DNA of 35,622 nucleotides, taken from contig NW_025064922.1 of the NCBI RefSeq assembly GCF_019112545.1, forward strand, positions 1 to 35,622, read 5' to 3'. A program made the position numbers and the translations under genes. Under the pieces are notes generated by a model. That model had not been told where the DNA came from, did not search any database, and was given only the letters and a program-made list of their open reading frames with translations. The DNA is from Guyanagaster necrorhizus. Taxonomy: Eukaryota > Basidiomycota > Agaricomycetes > Agaricales > Physalacriaceae. The first letter of the stretch is position 1, and each line of letters begins with the position of its first letter. Positions 1 to 10,232 of the stretch are shown here, in pieces.

Positions 1-334
1 CGATTTGGAGAGTTTTGAGAGAGTGTTTCGACATATTGTATTGAGCTGCAGTACCCTTTGCCTTGAGGCCCGGCAACACCAGTTGCCACCTCTTGTTTTG
101 ATAAAACAAAAAGCTTTGAGACTTAGAGAGACCTCGGACTGTTGTAAGCGCGCTATTACTGTTCACGCACTGTGATCTCATTGAAGAAAACAATTACATT
201 TGTTGAATACTACTTTATCGCATTATAATCCCCCCACGAACTAAGAGTTTTGTGTGTGTGTTGGTGTGAGTGTGGTCAGTGGATAACGCTCTGCTGTATC
301 CGTTTTCACCTTGTGCGCACTCAGGTACTCTTCA
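1..334 (-). repeat. Repeat R, copy R1 (partial, runs off the left edge)
   Basis: This stretch is the reverse complement of 1116-1449 and of the starts of the copies at 8374 and 25565. Read on the minus strand it begins TGAAGAGTACCTGAGTGC at 334. It interrupts the 3' LTR of element A, whose sequence resumes at 335. The rest of the copy and the outer part of that LTR lie outside the window. No coding potential is evident; short open frames here are low-complexity. CpG is partly retained, so the copy is relatively young. Confidence 0.85.
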
Positions 335-587
335 CCGTGGTCCTTAAGTACTATACAGGTTGTGCTAATAATATGACTACTAATTGTATCATTCTGTGTC
401 TATGGTGCCTGTTGTCCTTGGGCATCGTTATTGTACATAAAAGGATGCTTGTGTATCGTCAGGCATTGTTGTTGGGGTTGACTTGATGAGCAGGTTAGTT
501 GTGCTGACTAAGCCTTCTCATGGTCTCCTGCTTTCTGACTAAGCATAATAGGGGTAAAAAGAAAGAGAAAAGAGAAAAATCATAACA
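335..587 (-). repeat. 3' LTR of element A (partial)
   Basis: Aligns without gaps to 11549-11801, the inner portion of the other LTR. By eye about 18 differences occur over 253 bp, all but one transitions. It starts (minus strand, 587) with TGTTATG, next to the polypurine tract, and is cut at 335 by repeat R1. Confidence 0.9.
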
Positions 588-589
588 TT

Positions 590-602
590 ACCCCCTCTTT
601 AA
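590..602 (-). promoter_or_regulatory. Polypurine tract of element A
   Basis: Minus-strand sequence TTAAAGAGGGGGT lies directly inside the 3' LTR and matches the tract of element B (20060-20072). It is the expected plus-strand DNA priming site in reverse transcription. Confidence 0.8.
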
Positions 603-603
603 G

Positions 604-1115
604 ACCATCATCCTGATGGCTTAATTTAGGGATAATTCATAATCGTGTATTGTGTTGTCTGCCATCATGTGTTTCTCATTGACCCATTGGTTGGATTCTG
701 GTCCATATCCTTTCCAGCTGACAAGGTAGTCCACAGTTGTCATCATTCCGCCCCCACAGACTTTGATCTTTCTGAGTTTATGGTTCAGAACTTGGTTGAT
801 TTCATAATGTTCCTCATCATTGATTAAGTTGGGTGAGGGGGGAGGTGGTCATTCCTGATTTGGGAAGGCTGGTGTGATGTATGAGGACAATAGGTTTTTG
901 TTAAAAACGTTGTGGACTTTCCAGGAGATTGGGAGGTGTAGTTTGTATGCGCTGTCCCCAATTTTTGAAATGATGGGGAATGGTCCCATGCGTTTGTCGG
1001 ACAGTTTTCATTTTGGACGAGAGAGGTGTAGATTCGTTGTATCGAGCCAGACTTTATCATTAACTAAGTATATATGTGCTGATCGACGATATTTGTTGTA
1101 TTGTTTCTTCATCGT
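604..1115 (-). pseudogene. Integrase C-terminal region and chromodomain of element A
   Basis: Downstream of the R2 insertion the minus strand continues integrase coding sequence (KKQYNKYRRSAH, then VWLDTTNLHLSRPKWKLSDKR), which is the C-terminal DNA-binding/GPY-F type region. A chromodomain follows at roughly 627-810: EEHYEINQVLNHKLRK, then VDYLVSWKGYGPESNQWVNE. The aromatic YLVSWKGY core is intact. In chromoviruses this domain directs integration to modified chromatin. A frame change separates the two parts and the reading frame ends at a TAA just before the polypurine tract. The frame is broken upstream, so this is a remnant. Confidence 0.85.
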
Positions 1116-2943
1116 TGAAGGGTTCCTGAGTGCACGCAAGGTGAAAACGGATACAGCAGAGCATTATCCACTGACCACACTCACACCAACACACACACAA
1201 AACTCTTAGTTCATGGGGGAATTATAATGCGATAAAGTAGTATTCAACAAATGTAATTGTTTTCTTCAATGAGATTACAGCACGTGAACAGTAATAGTGC
1301 GCTTACAACAGTCCGAGGTCTCTCTAAGTCTCAAAGCTTTTTGTTTTATCAAAACAAGAGGTGGCAACTGGTGTTGCCGGGCCTCAAGGCAAAGGGTACT
1401 GCAGCTCAATATAATACGTCGAAACACTCTCTCAAAACTCTCCAAATCATCCCAAGCACAGCTCAGATAAACTCAAATCTCTAACACACACAATACACAA
1501 CTCAAAGCTTCGCGCTCTAAGCAAAACCAATCACAAACACGTCCACAAGTGCCAAAGAGCACAGATCTCTGTTCACAAGCTTCCAAACCAATCGTAGACC
1601 CACAGGATTCAAACCTATGCGATCCAGAGACACAATAACACAATAAAACCCCATCCGACAGACCAAAGGGTTTGAACCTCTGCCAATCTGCAGAAATAAC
1701 ACAAAAGCGCACACTAATCAAGCCAAAGGGTTTGAATATCTGCCACCTGTAGCACCGTGCATCACAAATACCTCAAAAACTCAAGATGATGCCCTTCAGA
1801 CACCGCTCTCTTATTCTCAGGTTAGAGCGCAATTCATAACCTCTTATCAAACAGGGCTTAAGTTCTTTGTGAGCTTCGATGCCTCACTTAGTTCTCACAG
1901 CTCTCTCAAGGGTATTCAATAATTAGTCTATTCTCTCGCCTGAAGTTATAAACACAAACCCAGAGCTAGAGTGCAAGGCTTTCTGTGCCCAATACACTGC
2001 AACTGTAGGAGTCAGAAACTTCCCCTCCAGCCATACTAGGCCATATTTAAATACTCTACTATGGTACTTACTAATACAATCCTACTATGGTATCCTCAAA
2101 GTGTGAGGCTCCGTGCTGGATCCCGCTGGTATTACTCACATGCATGTCGCAGTTGCCGCACTTATTCTCTTCCGGGTGATGACTGTGCCCGCTGTTCCTT
2201 TACTAGCTGACATCGGCTAGCTGGCCTCGCCAGGTCTACTCGCTTTCTTATCTCCCCAGTGACATTTCTGACAGCGGTAAACTGTCCCAGACCCTCCGGA
2301 GTTATTTCTCATGCCAAGAGCCAGCCACAATGGCTATGTTCTGCTTTCCTGTGTCCAACCAGTCATTCCATCTGACTCACTAAAGGTGCCGCTTCTCAGT
2401 ACGATGCGGAGTCCCTCACTATGTTATGCGTGCTAAGGCACCATATATATGTGTGCATGGTTCAGGGCAGTATCCGTGCTATTCATTCCTGGAGTAATAT
2501 TCCTCTACTTGTTAGCTTGTTGTCATCATGCTATCTCTCCGTTCGGTACCCATTTACTCAGATACCTTTCTTTGGATCTCAGTTCTCTGTTCTAAAGGCA
2601 TGTCCCATCAGCACATCAATGGCTGTGCATCTTTGATCAATGTGATCAGAATTGCCGATCATATTTCGATCATAGTCTTTTTATTTTTAGCATGTCCTCT
2701 TGTAATAGTATTAGTGCATTTAGGGCCAAGTGCTGGGACCTCACATGCAGCCTAACCCCTCTGGTATTAGTCTGTTACTAGGCCATGCACTCTGCTTATT
2801 ATTACTCCAGTTTAGCATTATGATAGCTAGGTTTCTGTGTGCTCTAGTCCTATTTTCTATTACATGCTTACTGGACTGGAATGCAGTCCATGTATTTGCA
2901 ATTTTCACAATTTTACATGCCTGAACATAGAGAGGGCATGTCA
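1116..2943 (+). repeat. Repeat R, copy R2 (full length, ~1.83 kb)
   Basis: Begins TGAAGGGTTCCTGAGTGC and ends GAGGGCATGTCA; both ends are defined by comparison with R3 and by the element A integrase frame resuming on each side. The flanks are ATCGT (1111-1115) and ATCGT (2943-2947, overlapping the final A), so it inserted with a 4- or 5-bp target duplication. TG...CA ends plus a short duplication fit a long solo LTR of an unidentified retrotransposon, but no tract or primer site is present to prove it. No protein domain is recognised: the 75- and 82-codon open frames near the 5' end also recur in R3 only because the DNA does. A 20-bp motif (CCAAAGGGTTTGAA...) occurs twice, 60 bp apart (1673 and 1733). 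Confidence 0.8.
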
Positions 2944-3960
2944 TCGTCGCTGTGGCTTTTTCAAGAGCAGTCTTTGTTTCGGAATGAATTTTCACCATGT
3001 CTTTGGCAAAGTCTGTAGAGATGGGGGTTGATGTGTGATGGTGGACAGAGTGGGCGATGTTAGGGTGTCATCCATGGTTAATGAAGAATGGTGTATGTCC
3101 TGTGGCTGAATGGACGCAATTATTATGTTGGAAGGCTGCTAGTGCCAGCCACTTGACCCAGTCGTCTTGTTGATAGTTTATGAAAAGTCAGAGATACTTT
3201 TCGATTTCCTGGTTTGCCTGCTCTGTTTGTCCATCCATCTGTGGATGATAAGCAGTGGAAGCATTTTGTCTGATGTTTAGCAATTTATACAAGTCATCGA
3301 GGAATTTCGAGATGAATTGTGGTCCATGATCTGAGATTACCACTTGTGGCATCCCATATTTGGTATATACCTCATCTCATAAGATCTTCACCCACCCTTC
3401 TGACGTTAGTTCTGTTGAGCATGCGATTGGGATGATCGCTTTTGAAAACCAGTCAACTATAACAAGGATGGCGTCATAGCCATTGCAATCAGGTAGTCTA
3501 GTGATCATGTCGACAGAGATGTGGGTCCATGGATGTGATGGGACCTCATTTGGATGCAGAGGGGTGGCACGTGGTTGTGTCAAGGCTTTTCCCCTTTGGC
3601 AGGTTTCACAGACCTTGATGTAGGCTATAATGTTGTTTCCCATTTTGGGCCACCAGTATTCTTATAATACAAGTTCCTTTGTTTTTGCAATGCCTGGATG
3701 TCCTACTGTGGCGTGATCATGGCATGTGGTGATGATCTCCCCTCTCAGGCTGTGATCTCTAGGGATGTAGATTCTCCCATTATAGCGAATCATTCCGTCT
3801 TCCTTGGTCATCCCTCTTTTATGATTTAATGATGGGGCTATCCTTTGGTCTCATTTGTGGTTATCACAAGTCATGCTTTTGATTCATCCATGAATCTCTT
3901 CTTCCGTCAGCATGATCATAGCTCGGAAGTGTTCGGGTCATAGGATGGTGACCTCATCAT
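2944..3960 (-). pseudogene. Integrase of element A (zinc and catalytic core)
   Basis: Minus-strand frames give the zinc-binding region (HDHATVGHPGIAKTKELVL, then CETCQRGK, about 3590-3730) and the DDE catalytic core (ISVDMITRLPDCNGYDAILV, with the first Asp at 3509-3511; then ISDHGPQF; then DGQTEQANQ). All three acidic residues can be seen. TGA interrupts the frame (for example after GWVKIL) where Arg is expected. The enzyme would insert retrotransposon cDNA into the genome. The frame is cut at 2944 by repeat R2 and continues at 1115. Confidence 0.88.
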
Positions 3961-5458
3961 TGTCATTTCTGCCTTGGTCATGATCTACATGGTGAGATAA
4001 AAGGTCGGCCTTTTTGTTAGCCACCCTGGCCTTGTGGTGAAGTGTGTATTGATACTGGGCAAGCTCTGTAACCCAGTGGGTCTGTCGTCGATTTAACTTC
4101 TGAGGTTGTCAGAAGTATTGAAGGTTTTGGTGGTCTGTCCAGATTTCGAAGGTCTTGGTAGTCCCAATCAGGTAATGTCACCATTCTTCTAAGGCGAGCA
4201 TTATTGCTAACAATTCCTTGTCATATATCTCATAGTTCCTTTCTGTCATGGTCAACACTTTGGAAAGGAATGCAATAGGTTGCCACTTCCCATCTTGCTC
4301 CTGTGACAGTACTGCCCCGATTGCCTCTTCACTGGCATCGGCCTCCACTCAGAACCTTCCTTTCTGGGATGGTATAGCGAGAATGACATCTTCAGCCAAT
4401 CGCCTTTTCAGATCAGCGAATGCTAATTGTTGGGAACTTCCCCATGCCCATAGTGCATTGCCGGTGAGCTGGATTATTGGTTGCACGATCCTACTATAGT
4501 CTCGGATGAATCTTTGATAGAAATTGGTGAATCTGAGGAACGACTGCAACTCCTTTTTCTTAGTCGGCTCCAGCCACTCGACTACCCCAGCCACCTTGAT
4601 CGGATCCATCCTGATACTTCCTTCACTAATGATCACCCCAAGGTATTCTGTTTCTGATACCTTGAACTTGCATTTCTCAGCTTTGAGGAACAATTTGTGC
4701 TTCTTCATTAGTGCGAGTACTTGTTGTACCAGGCTTTGGTGCTCTTTCTTGGTATGGAACATGATTAGGATGTCATCCAGATAGATCATGACCTTTCCGA
4801 TGGTGATAAGGTCTTTGAATATATCATTCATCATCCATTGGAATGTAGCGGGTGAATTGGTCAATCCAAAGAACATGACAGTGGGCTCGAACAGCCCTCA
4901 ATTGGTCCTGAAGGTGGCCTTCCACTCATCCCCTTCCTTGATCCATATGTTGTTATAGCCCCATTGGACGTCCAGTTTGGTATAGTATTTAGCTCCTCAG
5001 AGTTTATCCATCAACTTCGAGATCAGTGGCAAGGGGTATTGATTTTTGATGGTCATCTTGTTTAATTTTCGGTAGTCTTGGACCAGTCGAAGCTTTCTGT
5101 CCTTCTTTTTGACAAAGAAGAATGGTGATGCCATCAGAGACTTCGAGGGTCAAATGCATCCACTAGACAAGTTCTCATCAAGAAACTTGTTGAGTTCCTG
5201 CTGCTCTTGATTGCCAAGGGGATAAGTTTTGCAATCTAGGTTGGCACTGGCATTGGGAATCAGTTCAATGGTGTGATCCCATGGCTTTGGAGTGGGTAGT
5301 TCATCAAAACCCTCTTTTTTGAAGAGGTCTTGATAGTCTTGCGCCCATCCTGGTACCATTTCCTTGAAGGTTTTTTCCTTTTTTCTCTCTTGAGCCTTTG
5401 CTGCCAGGTTATTGGCATGATGTATGGCTCGGATGTGTATTTCCTTCTGGAGGTCCAC
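3961..5458 (-). pseudogene. Reverse transcriptase-RNase H of element A
   Basis: RT starts near 5458 (DLQKEIHIRAIHHANNLAA leads into the RT fold) and continues through the fingers region ([14 protein letters not shown]), FFGLTNSPATFQ and the catalytic YLDD at 4772-4783, which is intact (TAT CTG GAT GAC). The connection region LQSFLRFTNFYQRFIRDYS follows. RNase H begins about 4348 with [20 protein letters not shown] and runs to about 3960 (TDHQNLQYF; HKARVANKKADLLSHH). Several TGA codons sit at positions where relatives have Arg. The longest unbroken stretch is 4349-4876. This is the best preserved RT in the window. Confidence 0.9.
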
Positions 5459-6346
5459 AGCTAAGATGGTTTCACCATCTTCTATTTCCTCATCCCATCT
5501 GTCCTCTGGGTCTTCGTTGGGAAGTTCGAATGGGATTTTCTGGCATCAACATCAGGCAAAGGTAATTCGTCTGGTCTTCCAGTTAATGAGCAGATTATGT
5601 CGAATAAGCCAGTCATGCCCCAGAAACAATTCCTTGGTCCTGAGGTCTGTTACAGCCAGGTCGATCTGTTCAGAGTGATTCCCAATAGTTAAGCAGAGTT
5701 CGACGAACTCCGTGATCGAACCAGCCTGATTCTTTGTCCCGTCGGCATTATATACAGGGATAGGGGCAACAGTGGACTGGGTTGGGAGTTTGTTCTATTT
5801 GACAAAGGCTTGGTTTATCGAGCTGCTGGTGCATCCACTGTCGATTAGGGCTGTTACCGAATGCCTTGATCGATTGGTTAGAGTCTCGATCTGGGCCTTG
5901 GTTGTCAAGTCTTGCCCAGGGGTTTTAGCGCACCTGATGAACTTGCAGGCCCCTTTTAGTTCGTCCAGCCATTCGAGGGCCCTGCTTCATTCAGCGTTTT
6001 TCAACCCTGTTATGACTTCGTTGGTGGCTTCTTCTAGTCAGGTCTTGTGTACCCATCTCTTTAGTGCAGCCCCTGCTGCACTGTCATCGGCTGCTTCTTT
6101 GATTGCTCTCCAGGTCTATTCAGTGTTAAATAGTTTGAGCCATTTCAGAGGGCTCTCTGTCCCTCTTTGGCCCATGGGCATTTGAGCTTTGTTTTGCGAT
6201 TCATTGGTGTGTGCAGTAATGGCTTGTGGTATATTCGAATGTGTATTTAATGGCATAGGCATAACTACAGAGGCACTGTAAGTCTGTTCAACAGCTGAGA
6301 CAGGCACACCATGAAGTTCATTGGCCGACCCAGTGGAATCATTCAC
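5459..6346 (-). pseudogene. Gag-pol linker and aspartic protease of element A
   Basis: The pol frame starts upstream of the gag stop: GTG at 6346-6344 overlaps the gag TGA at 6345-6343 in the -1 frame. The linker holds SPLKWLKLFNTE, a motif shared with elements B and C. The protease has the active-site triad in LIDSGCTSSSINQAF (about 5815-5857) and the downstream hydrophobic strand LFLGHDWLIRHNLLINW. Unlike B and E, its catalytic DSG is preserved. Stops of TGA and TAG type occur between the blocks. The protease would mature the Gag-Pol polyprotein inside virus-like particles. Confidence 0.82.
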
Positions 6347-8373
6347 TGGCCAGCCCCATCTTTTACTTCCTCAATCTTCATCTCCTTGCCAAGTTCCTCG
6401 TCTTCTTTTTGTAACTTGGTGATCTGTGCTTGTATGTCTTCGTGGGTTCTTTTCCTTTTTGGGCAATCCTTTGCCATGTGGCCTTTCTGTCCACAGTTAA
6501 AGCACTTCCCTTCTTTCTTCATCCTATCTATGTCCATTGGCTTTCCCATTCTGGTATATATAGTGCTGGTCCTGGTCTTTTAGCTTCCATAGGTCAATGC
6601 CATTGAGGATCCTGATGGTTTCCTGGCAGTTTGCCCTGACTTGTTTGGGATTGACAGAGTCGACTTCTTGGTGTAGTCCTGCAACATGGATGACTCTGCT
6701 TTCTGCCTTTGCCGCTCTTTGTACATCTTGATGATCCTTTCTTTCTATTGTTCGTATCCCACTGGCATCAACATTTTGACGCCTATGGCAGAGATCATCG
6801 TGAGGTAGGAAGAGGAGACTCCTCTCTTGAGGGCCTCGACCATTCGCCTGTCATTTGCTATGTTGTCTCTGATACCCGCTAGCTTTGCAAGTCTTTCCAA
6901 CTCATCGAAGTAGTCAGTGGCTGCCTTATCTCCCATTTTATACTCTTTGATTTTTTATTTATGTACTTCCTGTACCGCCAGATCGATGAACTTGTTGTTG
7001 AGCATCTGTTTGAAAACTGGCCAGGACAGGTACCGGTAATATTCCCATGTGTTTGATCGGAAGTTTGGTGAGATTAAAATCCACCATGTTTTGGCCTTCT
7101 CTTCCAAATAAGATGTGGCAAAGACGACTTTGTTCATATCCGTTTCTAGATACCCAATGTAGACTTCAAAATACTGTTCACAGTCCACTAGGAATCTATC
7201 AATGTCATCAGAAGCCCCTTTGAAGGGTCGAGGCTTTTGGAGGAGATCAGAGTGGCATTGGAGGATATGGGCGTTTTCAGGGAGCGCGCTCATTGGATTG
7301 GGCCAGCTGTCGAATGGTGGTTGTCGCCATTCTGCCGGTGGCCCAGGGAATAAGTGAAGGGAGTGGTCATCTGCTATCGGACTACCCTTTTGTTCTTCGA
7401 CACAGACGATGACCCCATCTCAGATCATGAACCTGAGTTGAGTGGTCTCAGGGTCATCTCGTATGGGTTCTTTTCCTGTGCCACTACCTTCTGCCTGGTC
7501 AGGGAATGGTTGTCCCCCCAAGAGTCGGCTTCTTCAGCCAGTCCACAGGTTATTGTATTCAGCTCTTGGCCGAACTCAGGTTTTGACCAGCCATGATGCC
7601 ATTCGTAAGGAGGATTGGTCGGCACTTAAAAGTGTGTTACAGACTGAGGGGGTTTGATATCCGGTTTTTAGCAGCATGGTGGGTGGGGTTCTCGGCATTG
7701 GTTGAATGATTGAGGTAGTCTGATAAGCCGGAGGCCAGCTTATTGGGTATTCCAGGTGCCGTTGGCTGTATAGCCAGGCAGCATAATTCATGGCTGTCCA
7801 TCTCAGAATTTCTGTTTGTTTATCAGTCTTGGAATGTGAATATAATTGTCCAATTTCTGATGCTGCCCATGCAGCATTGTGCCATAAGAAATTTACCCCT
7901 TACAGGTAATATCTCTGATATTCCCATGTCCTTTTCTCTTGTATCAACTTTTTCAGTTCTTCTTCATCAGTCTCTTCCTGCGAATCATATGGGGGTCCCC
8001 TGGGTGGCCCACTGCTTTCAGTTTCTTCTTTCTCATCCTTGTTGTCCTCTTTGAGGAGAGAATCGATGGGCTGGATGTAGATACTCTCTATGCTCTCTTG
8101 CAGGATCGTTGCTTCGCTCCTCTGGCTGGGTACTCGGCCCAGCGGTTGCAGTCACTTCATAGTTGGCAGCGGGTCCACTTCTGATAGACGAGTCATACTG
8201 ATTTCTTCCTGTTGCTCTTGCTGCCTCCACTCGCTCACGATAGAGGTGGACATTATATTGGTAGTCGTCGTTGATGAGCTGCCTGACAACTCGACTTCCA
8301 AGAAAACCTCAGAGGAAGCAGGCAGGGATGTGAGCAGTTCCAGGGACCCATAGTCCATAGTGTTCCAGGACAG
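6343..8373 (-). pseudogene. Gag of element A: middle part, capsid and zinc knuckle
   Basis: Minus-strand gag continues from the R3 insertion. Recognisable blocks are a low-complexity segment with SEWRQQEQQEE (about 8190-8230); the capsid region (6955-7293) with PRPFKGASDDIDRFLVDCEQ and KAKTWW; a block with AATDYFDELERLAKLAG (6745-6936); and a CCHC zinc knuckle CFNCGQKGHMAKDC at 6463-6504. The protein ends EEVKDGAGQ and TGA at 6345-6343. Capsid and knuckle package the RNA genome into particles. Stops and frame shifts break the N-terminal half most. Elements B, C and G carry homologous gag in the same order. Confidence 0.87.
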
Positions 8374-10232
8374 TGAAGAGGATCTGAGTGCGTGCAAGAT
8401 GAAAATGGATACAGCAGAGTGTTATCCACTGACCACACTCACACCAACACACACACAAAACTCTTAGTTCATGGGGGGATTATAATGCGATAAAGTAGTA
8501 TTCAACAAATGTAATTGTTTTCTTCAATGAGATCACAGTGCATGAACAGTAATAGCATGCTTACAACAGTCCGAGGTCTCTCTAAGTCTCAAAGCTTTTT
8601 GTTTTATCAAAACAAGAGGTGGAAACTGGTGTTGCCAGGCCTCAAGGCAAAGGATACTGCAGCTCAATACAATATGTCGAAACACTCTCTCAAAACTCTC
8701 CAAATCATCCCAAGCACAGCTCAGATCAACTCAAATCTCTAACACACACAATACACAACTCAAAGCTTCGTGCTCTAAGCAAAACCAATCACAAACACGT
8801 CCACAAGTGCCAAAGAGCACAGATCTCTGTTCACAAGCTTCCAAACTGATCGTAGACCCACAGGATTCAAACCTATGTGATCCAGAGACACAATAACACA
8901 ATAAAACTCCATCCGACAGACCAAAGGGTTTGAACCTCTGCCAATCTGTGGAAATAACATAAAAGCGCACACTAATCAAGCCAAAGGGTTTGAACCTCTG
9001 TCACCTGTAGCACTGCATGTCACAAATACCTCAGAAACTCAAGATGATGCCCTTCAGATACTGCTCTCTTATTCTCAGGTTAGAGCGCAATTCAAACCTC
9101 TTATCAAACTGGGCTTAAGTCCTTCGCGAGCTTCGATGCCTCGCTTAGTTCTCATAGCTCTCTCAAGGGTATTCAATAATAAGTTTATTCTCTTGCCTGA
9201 AGTTACAAACACAAACCCAGAGCTAGAGTGCAAGGCTTTCTGTGCCCAATACACCGCAACTGAGGGGGTCAGAAACTTGCTTTTCTACTCATACAATACC
9301 GTATTTAAATACTCTACTATGGTACTTACTAATACAATCCTACTATGGTATTCTCAAAGCACGGGACTCCATGCTGGATCCCGCAGGTACTATTTGCATG
9401 TGTATCGCAGTTGCCACACTTATTCGCTTCTGGGCCAGAACTGCATAAGGTTTCCTTGCTTAGCTAACCTCAGCTAGCTGGCCTAGCCCAGTCTGCTCAC
9501 TTTCTTCTTGCCTTGGTGACATATCTCTGACAGTGGTAGACTGTTCTGGACCCCCGGAGTTATCTCCCATGTCTGGAGTCAGCCACAATAGTTATGTTCT
9601 CTTTTCTAGTGTCTCAACATTCTCTCTGGCACATGAAATGCACCACTTCTGGCTTGGCATGTATTAATTAACTTTCTCAATATAGTATATGTCATACCAT
9701 GGTATGATGCGGAGTCCCTCACTGTGTTAAGCATGCTAAAGCACCATTAGTATGTGTGCGAGTCTCTGAGCAGCACATGTGCTATTCATCTCTGAGCATA
9801 ATATTTCTCTACCTATCCCCTTGTTGCCATCATTGTGTCTCTCTGTTCAGCACCCAGTTATTCAGATACCTTTCTTAGGGTCCTGGATCTCTGTTCTCAA
9901 GCATGTTCCATCAGTGCATCATTGATCAATGTGATCAGGATTACCAATCATATTTCGATCATATTCTTTTTATTTTTAGCATATCCTCTCATGATAGTAT
10001 TGGCACATTTAGGGCCAAGTGCTGAGACCTCACATGCAGCCTAACCCCTCTGGTATTAGTCTGTTACTAGGCCATGCACTCTGCTTATTGTTACTTCAGT
10101 TTAGCATTATGATAGCTAGGTTTCTGTGTGCTCTAGTCCTATTTTCTGTTACATGCTTACTGGACTGAAATGCAGTCCATGTATTTGCAATTTTCACAAT
10201 TTTACATGCCTGAACATGGAGAGGGCATGTCA
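8374..10232 (+). repeat. Repeat R, copy R3 (full length, ~1.86 kb)
   Basis: Starts TGAAGAGGATCTGAGTGC and ends GAGGGCATGTCA, collinear with R2 over its whole length, apart from indels around 9600-9710, where R3 has extra sequence including a perfect 16-bp palindrome at 9692-9707. It interrupts the gag of element A in antisense orientation. The flanks (GACAG left, ATGGA right) show no target duplication, unlike R2. The 20-bp motif repeats at 8921 and 8981. No protein domain is recognised. Confidence 0.8.

Noticed and set aside
1257..1721. Open frames of 65-82 codons on both strands, repeated at 8515-8979
   Set aside because: They recur because the whole repeat R recurs, overlap each other on opposite strands, match no family, and R4 breaks the frame. 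Not supported as genes.
1640..1760. Possible tRNA gene in repeat R (T-arm-like motif, minus strand)
   Set aside because: No acceptor stem, D-arm or anticodon arm can be folded around it.
2057..2092. Direct repeat TACTATGGTA twice, 26 bp apart, in R
   Set aside because: Too short and too close to indicate an insertion footprint or regulatory array.
9692..9707. Perfect 16-bp palindrome (TCATACCATGGTATGA) in R3
   Set aside because: Absent from R2 at the matching place and with no partner feature; probably incidental to an indel region.
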